Assembly: GCF_050003625.1 (NCBI RefSeq)
Contig: NC_134397.1
Coordinates: forward strand, 221,588,537 to 221,652,536
Direction of reading: 5' to 3'
DNA from: Haematobia irritans
Lineage: Eukaryota > Arthropoda > Insecta > Diptera > Muscidae
Length of the DNA: 64,000 bases
Part shown: positions 21,335-31,952 of the stretch, one piece after another
How positions within the stretch are numbered: position 1 is the stretch's first letter
Layout of the letters: each line of letters opens with the position of its first letter
Notes under the pieces: model-generated
The model's input: the letters and a program-made list of their open reading frames with translations, nothing else
What the model was told of the DNA's origin: nothing
Database searches by the model: none
Position numbers and translations under genes: made by a program

Positions 21335-22562
21335 TTTTTTAATTTTTTGCTTTTAACCACTGTAACTTTCTATATTCCTAATCCCACTCTTCCACGTCCC
21401 TGTTATTTTTTTATTGGTTATATTTCGGCACGCATTTAGATTTCTTGTTAATGATAAAAATTTCAAACAGGATTTGTTTTGGCAATTTAAATGTTTCTCT
21501 CCTTCATTTGCTTTGCTTGATGTTATTCTCCTCACCCACTTAAGAATAATGGTGTGTCTGCCTGCAAGGGCAGGCGTTTGCTATCGTTAATGAGGATGTT
21601 CAAAGGCATTGCTCTCCTTGTGTGTGTGGTACACGTACTGCTTTTTTTCTTGCCGGAACCCATTTGGGCATAATGCCAAAGCAACAAAAAAAACATGATT
21701 TTTTCATTGAAGGATTACATTTTTATCGTTGTTGTGACTTCGTAGAGGGGATTTGCTTACAAAGCAGCCATTATTGCTATGACAATTGGAGACTTGATGA
21801 AATTGCGAGATGGGGTACAACCAGCATCATAGGCCGAATGACGGAGGAGGGTTATGGGGGGGGGGGGGTGCGATGATAAAGACATATGCTATGGTTGATT
21901 ATTATTGGTATTTAAGCGTGATTTTTGTAGCTTAATAATGTTTGTTTACTTCTTCTCATTTTGCTAGATTCCATAAATCATTTTATCACGTTAGCCCAAA
22001 AGATGGTAAGGCCAATAATCAAGCTATTTTGGGGGATTTTCACGGATTGTATTATGTGGGCAATGAAAACTTTGTAGATTTTTATTTTTCTTTTCTCTTT
22101 AACTACAATGATAAATGACATTTAAATTAATCCCTGAGTATGGATATATTGTAGGGCATTGTAAGCAAAAATAAATATAATATTTAATATCTAATAAAAG
22201 AAGGTAATTGCAAATTCTTCATTATACTTGAGTTTTTATTCGACTTTGTGTATTTTTGGCGGTCGAATCTAATCGACTTTTGACGTTAACTTAACACTGT
22301 TCAAAGTCGAAATTGTATTAAAAAGAGGGATATGATACCATTTTTTCTATGCTACCTTTAAAAGCATCGGTATCATTTTTTTTTAATTTATCATGTTTTT
22401 CATTTTTTTCTTCATGATCTGTCAAAATCCATGTGTTAAGGACAACATAAATAGACAAGTTCCGATTTGACTTCAAGTGGAAATTACCAGCAAAACATAC
22501 TTCAGCAGTAAGAGTTTAGTTGCGCTTTTTGGTATACAATAAAGAAAGCAGTGCATCCACAC

Positions 22563-22626
22563 GGTGGCAATAACGTAAACGAGTAATCAAACTAGTTTAT
22601 GATAATTCGTTTACGTTATTGCAACC
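22563..22626. repeat. long palindrome around TCGTTTACGTTATTGC
   Basis: GCAATAACGTAAACGA (22567-22582) and TCGTTTACGTTATTGC (22607-22622) are perfect 16-base inverted repeats; allowing one mismatch the arms extend to 20 bases. The 24-base loop itself contains AAACTAGTTT. It could be a very short foldback element or a hairpin. Confidence 0.85.
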
Positions 22627-22698
22627 AATCCATGTAGTATAGATGCATGAAAGGTAGTGCTGTTTTCCTTCACTCCAACAATGCTATACTCAAGATTA

Positions 22699-22862
22699 TA
22701 TATCACTTCTGAGCAATATTTCTATTAAAATGAGCAATTACATTAAAAAATCAGCGCTGATTCGGTTGATTTGTAAGCAGTTGGTCTCTATCCCTTACAA
22801 TCCTGCGAAATGAGTGCTCCATTTTTTGCTGGGATATCACCTCTGAGCAATATTTCTATTAA
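22699..22862 (+). repeat. direct repeat, 135-bp spacing
   Basis: ATATCACTTCTGAGCAATAT (22699 on) recurs as ATATCACCTCTGAGCAATAT (22834 on), each followed by TTCTATTAA. The repeated stretch is ~28 bases with one difference. It may be the remains of a tandem repeat or flanks of an insertion. Confidence 0.7.
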
Positions 22863-22932
22863 CCCGCATTCCTCCGAGTTATAAAATAATCATCCGATTA
22901 TAATAATGTTTGATTCACAGCATGTATGTATA

Positions 22933-24105
22933 ACAAGTAAGGAAAGTCTAAAGTCGGGCGGGGCCGACTATATTATACCCTGCACCACTTTGTAGATCTA
23001 AATTTTCGATACCATATCACATCCGTCAAATGTGTTGGGTGCTGAATATATAGAGGTTTGTCCCAAATACATACATTTAGATATCACTCGATCTGGACAG
23101 AATTTGATAGACTTCTACAAATTCTATAGACTCAAAATGTAAGTCGGCTAATTCACTAGGGTGAAACACAATGATAGTAAAAAAATATGGGAAAGATTTA
23201 AATATGAAGCAATTTTAAGGAAACTTCACAAACTTTTATTTATGATTTATCGCTCGATATATATGTAATAGAAGTAGAGGAAAATTAGAGTAATTTTTAC
23301 AACTTTTCGACTAAGCAAAGGCGATTTTAAAAGGGAATTGTTCGTATTTTGACCATTTTTGTCGAAATCAGAAAAACATATATATGGGAGCTATACCTAA
23401 ATCTGATTTCAACAAAATTTGGCACGCATAGCAACAATACTTATTATACTCCCTGTGCAAAATTTCAACTAAATCGCAGTAAAAAATTGGTCTCTGTGGT
23501 CATATGAGTGTAAATCGGACGAAAGCTATACATGGGAGCTATATCTAAATCTGAACCGATTTCAATAAAATTTAGCACACTTGACTACACCACTAATTGT
23601 ACTCCATGTGCAAAATTTCAACCAAATTGGGCCGAAACTCTGGCTTCTGGGGCCATATAAGCCCATATCGGGCAAAAGATATATATGGGAGCTCTATCTA
23701 AATCTGAACCGATTTCAATCAAATTTTGCACACTCGACTATACTACCAATTGTACTCCTACTTCAAGCAAATCGGGATAAAACTCTGGCTTCTGGATCCA
23801 TATAAGTGCATATCGGGCGAAAGATATATATGGGAGCTATATCTAAATCAGAACCGACTTCTTCGAAAATCAATAGGGTTCTATTCTGACCCAAAACAGG
23901 AACATGTGCCAAACTTGAAGTCGATTGGACTTAAACTGTGACCTAGACTTTGATCACAAAAATGTGTTCACAGACAGACGGACGGACGGACGGACAGACG
24001 GACATGGTTGTATCGACTCAGGGAACCACCCCGAGAATTATTGCCAAAGACACCATGTGTCTATCTCGTCTCCTTCTGGGTGTTACAAACATATGCACTA
24101 ACTAA
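22933..24105 (+). mobile_element. HINE-C
   Basis: Starts AACAAGTAAGGAAAGTCTAA, hairpin AGTCGGGCGGGGCCGACT, then ATTATACCCTGCACCAC. Units begin ATATGGGAGCTATATCTAAA; the TGGGAGC phrase lies at 23385, 23533, 23686 and 23831, spaced 148, 153 and 145. A (GACG)n tract follows (23970-24001), then CATGGTTGTATCGACTCAG, and it ends about GGTGTTACAAACATATGCAC. Same blueprint as HINE-A and -B with largely different sequence. The right terminus is not sharply defined. Confidence 0.8.
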
Positions 24106-24169
24106 AATTTTAAAAATTTTCTATAAAAATACAATTCTGACAAAAATTTTTAAATACATAAAATTTTCT

Positions 24170-24970
24170 ATAGATATTAAATTTTGCAAAAAAAAAAATT
24201 TTACAGTTTTTTTTTTACTAAATTTTCTTCAAATTTCGATAGATTACTTTTGGTAACCGTGTTTCAGGCCCTGGGCTACTCACTCAAATCCGAGTTCTAT
24301 TAAATTTGTTTAACCTTTTCTCTACTGAATTAAACCTAAAGTTAAAAAGGTACATTTTTTCATCTAGTTTACTTGCAAGTTTGAGGGCCACCTTAAATTA
24401 AAAAGCTTTATGAGTTTGTTCTTAACATTTGAATCTGTATCATTTTTTTCTGATATATTTTTTTTTGCCATAGAGAAAAAAATAAAATTAAATTTTTTTC
24501 AATAAAAATGAAATTGTAACCAAATTTTCTATAAAAATAATATTTTGACAAAATTTTCTATAGAAATAAAATGTTAACCAATTTTTCTATAGTTATGAAA
24601 TTTTTCACTAAATTTTCTATAAAAATAAAATTTTAGCAAAATTTTCTATTGAAATATTTTATTTTTTAAAGAATTAAAATTTTAACAAACTTTCCTATAG
24701 AAATTAAATTTTGCAAAAAAAAATGGTTTCGTAGTTTTTTTTGTTAAAATTTTCTTCAAATCTTGATAGATTGCTTTTGGTAACCGCGTTTCAGGCCCTG
24801 GGCTACACACTCAAATGCGAGTTCTATTAAATTTGTTTAACCTTTTCTCTACTAAATTAAACCTAAATTTAAAAAGATAAATTTCTTCATCTTGCTTACT
24901 TGTAAGTTTGAGTGCCAGTTTAACTTAAAAACCTTTATGCGTGTTTTCTTAATATTTGAATCTTGAATTG
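24170..24970 (+). repeat. 527-bp-period direct duplication plus AT-rich minisatellite
   Basis: Two copies of a ~270-bp segment: 24170-24440 and about 24697-24970. Both carry TTTTGGTAACCG.GTTTCAGG, CCCTGGGCTAC.CACTCAAAT and GAGTTCTATTAAATTTGTTT; CTGGGCTAC lies at 24271 and 24798. Between them (24480-24700) is a run of ~30-bp units of the type AAATTTTCTATAGAAATAAA, a repeat common in muscid DNA. Non-coding. Confidence 0.8.
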
Positions 24971-25233
24971 TGACTAAATGACCTTACGAAAATAAGCTCA
25001 AATTGGCCTATAACATTTGTCGAAGTGTGAGAAAAACACAAAAACAAATCTGAAATAATATCGGCTAAAGTTTTTCATGAACGTCTATTTACAAGAGAGG
25101 TACATTACAAAAATGGTCCCAAAATTGCGTATTTTTCGGTGATTGTTAAATGAAAATTTTTATAACGTATCTAGATTACAGCCTCTGCTTTAAAAAAAAC
25201 ACCAAGAAATAAATCGTTTTCGAATGTCCTCTG

Positions 25234-26031
25234 CACTGAAAAAAAAAATATTAACGTGATATTAAAGATTATGCAACCTAAATTTCAGGATGCACAATTT
25301 ATAAAATATTAAGGACAAATTTCTTTAAAATAATGACATTTTAATTAAAACAAAGTTTATAATCTTTACTTCAAAAATTATTTTCATTAAATTTAGGACA
25401 CAAATTTTGTAAATTTGCGTCCCCCTGTTGAAGTCGCATGTCTTTGGAATAAGGACAATTTTCCTTAATATAAAGAAACACATTTTTGATTTAAAGAAAT
25501 CGTCCTTAAATTAACTAAAATATTGAATCTTTAGATTTAATATAGAAACGCTTTAAATATAGGCTAAATCTTATTTTGAGGATTTAGCATCTGTGGTTTA
25601 AAGTTTTTTTTTTTTAACCACAGATGCTTTGAAATAAGTACAATTTTCCTTAATATAAAGAAACACATTTTTGATTCAAAAAATCGTCCTTAAATTAACA
25701 AAAATATTGAATCTTTAGATTTAATATAGAAAAGCTTCAAATATAGGCTAAATCTTATTTTGAGGAATTAAGAAAACATTTTTACTTTGAGGTATCCGCT
25801 ATAATTTGGATTTTTAAACTGGCACTTGTTTGTACGTGAATAGCTTTATTAATATACCGCAAAAATAAAATGAAAATTCGATAAATGAGATCTAAATCCT
25901 ACTTTTAATTTTATTGATCCTAGATTTAAGACCAGATAGCGACCTATGTCTTTATTTTAAAGAAGCCGTATCTTTGGCTCGGAATCAGTACAAAAAATTT
26001 TTGGATCCAAGTAAACTTTTTTTTTTGAGTG
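25234..26031. mobile_element. MITE family J with internal duplication and hairpin
   Basis: Ends CACTGAAAAAAAAAATATTA and AAACTTTTTTTTTTGAGTG. Inside, a ~120-bp block is present twice, 185 bp apart (ACAATTTTCCTTAATATAAAG at 25455 and 25640). Between the copies AGCATCTGTGGTT (25586-25598) and AACCACAGATGCT (25616-25628) form a perfect 13-bp hairpin. Near the right end TCTTTGGCTCGGAATCAGTA resembles MITE D, so J and D are probably related. Non-coding. Confidence 0.65.
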
Positions 26032-26323
26032 AGTAGTCGACATCGGTAATCAAAGGGTTAAGCAAACAAAAATAATAAAAAAAACATAAAAACATGTAGA
26101 GTGTAGCATACACTTTCATACAACTTTAATTTAATTTCCGTGCTTTTATGAAATCAAAATTTAAAATAGTAAGCATTGAATTCATAAATGTTTTGTCCTT
26201 TTTCTTGAATTTCTTTGGGCTTTCGAAAAAAAAAATAATAAAATTTAATTACAAACAAATATATTTTTTTTTTTTTATTGGAACACAAATAATTTAAATT
26301 TCTCTTTACGGGGTTGTTTTCAG

Positions 26324-26715
26324 TGCAACGTCAACTTGGCTTTATTAATTGAGAAAAATTCTTCAAAATTAATGGAATCGTTTTTAAATTTGTTGACTTT
26401 TTGTTGATCTTGACAACAAAGTAAAAATGCACTCAAAAGTAGGAGATGTGTTTCAACTTTATTTTAAAGATGTTTTTACTTGATATATAGCATAATTTCT
26501 ATATTTGAGTCTGAGTTTGGCAATTTAAATTTTTGTTAACACAAAAAAATAAAATTTGTTTCCTACTCCCAAGTACGCAAAACTTAAATTTAAAAGATAA
26601 TTTTATCTCAAAGGAACACTTACACCAAATTTCCTCTTCTAAGGCTTGGAATCAATACCAAACTCATTAGCGTAAAGACAAAATCTTTCGAAGAGGGCAA
26701 TTTGGTTTTTCAGTG
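26324..26715. mobile_element. MITE family D, left-truncated
   Basis: Begins within the family at CGTCAACTTGGCTTTATTAA, with AAAAATTCTTCAAAATTAATGG, GATGTTTTTACTTGATA, GGCTTGGAATCAATACC and the complete end TTTTTCAGTG at 26715 followed by TA. Same orientation as 678-1340. 26032-26323 to its left is AT-rich with nothing recognised. Confidence 0.7.
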
Positions 26716-26717
26716 TA

Positions 26718-27754
26718 CAGAAAAATTTAATTCATATAACATTACCGTGACTCAAAATTCACTCTAAACTCATAAAAGAATACTGTTCTTTTCTATTCAA
26801 TTCCAAAAGACAAAAAAACGAAGAACATCAAATATCACTTGAAATAGAAACGTGTCCAATTTCATGACTTCTTGTCTGGAATATAAAGAAAAAACAAGAA
26901 AAAGAAATTTCCCGGAAACGGAAATGCCACTACAAATTGAAGTTGACATTGAAGTAGGATAAAGGTTCATTTGTATGTTCCTAGAAATCCACATAACACT
27001 CTTGCCTATCTAAATCTAGACAAGAATAACATCTTTACTCGCCTTGCAGGAAGGTCTCCTTTCAATATTTCTCAAAAAAGCACTCTCCTTTTTTTATAAA
27101 TATTTCATTTTATTTGAGTTCGTTTTTCGTTCGTCTCATCGCAAACACAATACTGCTAGGATTTCCCATGGGTTTAACAGGCATCGCATGGAATCATGGA
27201 TGATGTAGCACTGCTTGTTTGTTATGTGTAATTGGACGTCACATCGAATCGAATCAAAGTGATCAATCAATCAATCCATCAATCAATCAATAAATTAGTT
27301 GCACGTACATGGTAATCGTAAAACCTCATACCTTTTCATCAAGCATTGTCCAAATTTATGATATGTTGCAATGATGTGTATCCATGTTCCTGTATCATGT
27401 GTATCTATAGGATACACATGGAGCACTGAGAGATACTGATATCTTAACAGGAGTAGACATCATTACATTACAGTAAATGAATTAGGGTTAATAAAATTCT
27501 TGAAAAAATTGAAATTGATTTGATTTTATGATTTAAAATAATTGCCATGAGTTCTACAAATTGTTATAAAATTTTAAATATAAAGTTAATGTATTTAACT
27601 TTTTAATTAACTATAAATATTTATCTGTTTCTCTTCATTTCAGGTTAGTAAATTTACTCTGGCAAAGCATGAATTAAATCTTATAAAAACCAGTAAATAG
27701 GTAAGACAGTATCAAGACTGTTCATAAAAAGTAAAAAGTAAAATATTTCATAGC
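26718..27754. other. no recognisable gene; CAAT microsatellite and small hairpin
   Basis: No coding or repeat family was seen. (ATCA)n occupies about 27258-27292. CATGTGTATC (27396-27405) and GATACACATG (27411-27420) form a perfect 10-bp stem with a 5-base loop. Both are short and may be incidental. Confidence 0.5.
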
Positions 27755-27910
27755 ACAGAAAAAATATCACAAAAATATTTGCAATTAAAAAGTTAATTGC
27801 AGTTCAATACTTTTTCAATTAAAAAATTTATTGATACAATTAATATTTTAATCAAACTAGAAAATATAGTCCATTGGGTCAATAATTGCAATTTTTTAAT
27901 GTTTAATTAA
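27755..27910. mobile_element. MITE family F, left part (possibly continued at 31953)
   Basis: Starts CACAGAAAAAATATCACAAA and has TTGCAATTAAAAAGTTAATTGC. It stops at a HINE-B terminus at 27911. Family F sequence resumes just after that HINE (31953) and again after a second HINE (33402), so one F element may have been split twice. Confidence 0.55.
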
Positions 27911-27918
27911 AACAAGTA

Positions 27919-30183
27919 CACGCAAAGAAAACAAAAAAAGTTTACCGGAAACGTATTTCTTTTGTTAGAGTTTCTTGAATTTCTTCGAAAATTTTAAACT
28001 TTTTTCACTAAAAAAATCGTTTGTTACAAATTTTTTATTTTTTCAATTAAAAAAAAAGTATTTTTGAACCAACAACACAGTCCATTTCGTTTATATCAAG
28101 CACTGTTCTTTTCTGACTTTAAGACTTTAATAAGACACATTTTACAGTTCATAGTAAAAATTTAATATAGTAGTATGTAATGTTGAACATCTTTTTGGAA
28201 TCTTCCGAACATATCTGATATATATGTAAAAAAAAAAAACAAACAAAAACTTTTTGGTGTTCGGTCGAAGCAGGGATCGAACCCAGGACGCTTGCTCCAC
28301 GTTGCTCAACTAAATGTTTATTTCTGTTAAATAAAGTTTGTTTAATCGGCTCGTGGGCGCCGCAAGCTATGCTATATAAATATAATCACACAAATTAATT
28401 GTCAATTGCTGACAATAACAGCTACGTAGCCCAGTGGATAGTGTGTTAGCTTACAAATTGCATGGTCCGCGGTTCGATACTCCGTCCAGGCGAAAGGTAC
28501 AATTTAAAAACTCGAGTAATTTCATCTACATTGTTTGTATTACAGAAAAAAAGGTGCTAAGAACTAAAAAACCTCCTGAAAGTGAGAAAGATGTGAGGGA
28601 AAAAGCAACTAGCCAGAATAGATTGTTTTTTATACTCTCCACAATAGGATGGGGGTATATGAACTTTGTCATTCCGTTTGTAACACATCGAAATATTGCT
28701 CTAAGACCCCATAAAGTATATATATTCTGGGTCGTGGTGAAATTCTGAGTCGATCTGAGCATGTCCATCTGTTGAAATCACGCTAACTTCCGAACGAAAC
28801 AAGTTATCGACTTGAAACTTGGCACAAGTAGTTGTTATTGATGTAGGTCGGATGGGCCATATCGGTCCACTTTTACGTATAGCCCCCATATAAACGGACC
28901 CCCAAATTTGGCTTGCGGGGACTATAAGAGACGCAACTTTCATCCGATCCGGCTGAAATTTGGTACATGGTGTCAGCATATGATCTCTAACAACCATGCA
29001 AAAATTGGTCCACATCGATCAATAATTATATATAGCCCCCATATAAACCGATCCCCCGATTTGGCTTGCGGAGCCTCTAAGAGAAGCAAATTTCATCCGA
29101 TCCGGCTGAAATTTGGTACATGGTGTAAGTATATGGTCTCTAACAACTATGCAAAAATTGGTCCACATCGGTCAATAATTATATATAGCCCCCGATCTTG
29201 GCTTGCGGAGCCTCTAAGAGAAACAAATTTCATCCGATCCGGCTGAAATTTGGTACATGGTGTTAGTATATGGTCTCTACTGACCATGCAAAAAATGGTC
29301 CACAACGGTCCAGAATTATATATAGCCCCCATATAAACCGATCACCAGATTTGACCTCCGGAGCCCCATGGAAGAGCAAAATTCAATCGATTCGGTTGAA
29401 ATTTGCTACATGGTGTTAATATATGGCCTCAAACACCCATGCAAAAATTGGTTCATATCAGTTCATAATTATATATAGCCCCCATATAAACCGATCCCCA
29501 GATTTGACCTCCGGTGCCTTTTGGAGAAGCAAAATTCATCCGAGCTGGTTGAAATTTGGTACGTGGTGGTAATATATGATATTTAACAGCCATGCCAAAT
29601 GTGGTCCATATCAGTCCATAATCATATATAGCCCCCATATAAACCGATCCCGCGATTTGGTTTTGGAGCCTCTTGGAGGAGACAATTTCATCCGAGTCAG
29701 TTGAAATTTGGTACATTGTGCTAGTATATGACCGTTAACCGTGCCTTACTAGGTCCATATCGGTATATAGTTATATATAGCCCTCAGATAAATAGATCCC
29801 CAGTCGCACAAAAATTGGTCCATATCAAGTTCATTATTGTATATAGCCCCCATATAAGCGACCCCCATATTCAATTCTGGCTCTCTACCACGTATGGACT
29901 AACTCACAATTTAGAAAACAATGTTAAGTTTTTGAGATACCACAACCCAAGTAATTTGATTGTGGATGACAGTCTTTCGTAGAAGTTTCTACGCAATCCA
30001 TGGTGGAGGGTACATAAGATTTCAGCTAGTCTTTATGAAATTGTCCTGGAAAAGAATAAAAGTTTATCACAAAAAGTATACACTTTTCTTCCAAATAAAC
30101 TTCCTTACAGCGAAATGCATGTGAGAAACGATCTTTGCTTGTCTAAAATTTCATTTGGGAGGAAATAATTATTTTTTTGCGTG
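27919..30183 (-). mobile_element. MITE family G split by a HINE-B
   Basis: Ends CACGCAAAGAAAACAAAAAA (27919) and ATTTTTTTGCGTG (30183), flanked by TA (27917-27918, 30184-30185). Left part 27919-28629 and right part 30013-30183 join to match the uninterrupted copies at 41242-42143 and 45268-46067. It carries two divergent tRNA-like stretches: minus strand about 28255-28310 (box B complement GGGATCGAACCC) and plus strand 28421-28497 (box A TAGCCCAGTGGATAG, box B GGTTCGATACT). Non-coding. Confidence 0.8.
28630..30012 (-). mobile_element. HINE-B inserted in MITE G
   Basis: Plus-strand left end TACTCTCCACAATAGGATGG is a decayed TATACCCTCCACCATAGG. Then come TTGTCATTCCGTTTGTAACA, ATAAAGTATATATATTCTGG, CTGAGTCGATCTGAGCATG and six or seven units of TATAGCCCCCATATAAACCG. 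The right side reaches ACGCAATCCATGGTGGAGGG and GTACATAAGAT but lacks the GC-rich hairpin and AACAAGTA end. It is inserted after a T run of the MITE. Truncation of one terminus is the only damage apart from point changes. Confidence 0.85.
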
Positions 30184-30342
30184 TATATACGACCACCATG
30201 GATTGCGTAGAAACTTCTATTAAAGGCTGTAATCCACAATTGAATTACTTGGGTTGTGGTAACACATGTCGATGGCAAGGTATCTTAAATCTTTTAACAA
30301 CGTCTTGTAAATTGTAAGTTAGTCCATATATAAGCCTCTTTA

Positions 30343-30858
30343 CACTCAAAAAAAAGTGAACTCACTATTTCACTAAAGCCAATTTAACTTTCGTTTAGTT
30401 CATGGAATTATTATGTTTGGAGAAAGTTTCCTCTCCTCTAATAATTTTTTGTGTACGTTAGTTAAATTAACTAAAACCGAGGAAAAAAATATACACAAAT
30501 GAAGGATAAAGATTAACTAAATTCGTGTCTTCCACAAAATAGTTCATTATTTCTTTAAATTGGCAAATTTTACTACAAATACGTTCATCATGAACTTCGT
30601 ATGTCACTAAAGACATTCTTGCAATTTTGAACTCCAATTTTTTCCTCCAAACTACAAAATTTTCTTTAACAAGTGAAAAAACTTAATTATGTCTAATAGA
30701 TTTTCTTGAATTTGTCGAAAAATATTTACTTACTTTTATTTACTTATTATGATGCCATCGTTTGTTATACTGTTTAGTTAAAATTTTCTAAAAATATTCA
30801 AAATTTTCTAAAATTAACCGAAATTTTTCTTCCTGGTGGGTTCACTGTTTTTTCAGTG
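30343..30858. mobile_element. MITE family I, complete copy (516 bp)
   Basis: CACTCAAAAAAAAGTGAACT and GGTTCACTGTTTTTTCAGTG form the ends, flanked by TA (30341-30342, 30859-30860). Interior repeats of TTTAGTTCAT / ATTAACTAAA. Removing it restores contiguous HINE-B sequence. Non-coding. The other copy is at 13253-14042. Confidence 0.85.
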
Positions 30859-30984
30859 TAGATCTTGATCGGTTTATATAAAGGAATATACAAATAATTT
30901 TGAACAGATATGAACCAATTTTTGGGCGGTGATTAGAGACCCAGAAGTGAAATATGAGAGTCGATTTATGTTGGGGTTTATGTA

Positions 30985-31340
30985 CACAGAAAAAAATTTC
31001 CCGAAATTTTTTTCAATTAAAATCTTAATTGACTTTTAAAAAATTGATGCAAAAAATTTTTAATATAAACAAAAATAAATCACATAAATTCCACGAACAT
31101 TTTTTCAATAAAAACTTAATTGAGTTTTACAAAATATTCAATTAAAAATTAAATTGATTCAAAAAATTTTTTAATTGAAATAAAAATAAATCACACAAAG
31201 TAATAGCATCAATTAATTTTTTAATTGACTACCAATTAATTTTTTAATTGATACTATCGTTTCTGTGATTGAAGACATTTCAATTAAAAAATTAATTGGA
31301 TCAATTAATTTCGTGATTGAATGAGAAAAACAAAATGGTG
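30985..31340. mobile_element. MITE family F inside HINE-B
   Basis: Begins CACAGAAAAAAATTTCCCG after TA (30983-30984). The body is AATTAA repeats such as TTTTTTAATTGACTACCAATT, and it ends near GAAAAACAAAATGGTG. HINE-B unit sequence continues on both sides (GATTTATGTTGGGGTTTATG | GTATAATTATGAACCGATG). Right end approximate. Confidence 0.7.
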
Positions 31341-31952
31341 CGTATAATTATGAACCGATGTGAATAAATTATTACGATATTTTTACCAAATTTTAGCAAG
31401 ATCAGATGCATTTTGTTTATCTAGGAGGCTCAAGAAGTGAAATCTTTGGTTCGATTTATCTTTATAAATATGGACCGATGTGAAACACAACGTACCAAAT
31501 TTAACTCTGATCGGATGAAATTTGCTCCTCCAAGAGGCGTCGGAGGTAAAATCTGGGGATCGGTTTATATGGGGACTATGTATTATTATGGACCGATATG
31601 GATCAATTTTTGCATGTGTGTCAGAGGTCGTATGCTTACACCACATACCAGAGTTCAACCGGATCGGATAAAATTTGCTCCTCCAAGACGCTTCGCAGGT
31701 CAAATTTGGGAGTCGGTTTATATGGGGGCTATATATAATTATGGACCGCTATGGACTACTTTTGGCATGGGTGTCAGAGGTCATATACTAGCACCACATA
31801 CCAAATTTCAACCGGATCGGATGAAATTTTATTCTCTACGAGCCTCCGCAAGCCAAGTCCGGCTATACGCAAAAGTGCTCCGATATGGCCCATTTACAAT
31901 ACCATCCGACGTAAGACCAATATTTCGTTGTGCTACAATCGAAATGACAAAG

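Larger units (their letters stand above)
21335..22932. other. no recognisable gene
   Basis: AT-rich DNA with a G13 run at about 21858-21870. It includes the palindrome at 22563-22626 and the 135-bp-spaced direct repeat described separately. Confidence 0.4.
27911..31950 (+). mobile_element. HINE-B split by three later insertions
   Basis: The first eight bases AACAAGTA (27911-27918) are followed by MITE G (27919-30183). The element resumes at 30184 with TATACGACCACCATGGATTG, continues to a MITE I at 30343 and a MITE F at 30985, and ends after three or four ~153-bp units near 31950 (TTTCGTTGTGCTACAATCG). Removing the inserts rebuilds a normal HINE-B start. The GTCY tract and TATACCC end are deleted. 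Its frame at 31437-31955 stays open for 172 codons for the reason given at 11830-12965. Confidence 0.75.

Noticed and set aside
28434..28748. 104-codon frame 28434-28748
   Set aside because: It runs across the junction between MITE G and the inserted HINE-B, so it is a chance frame.
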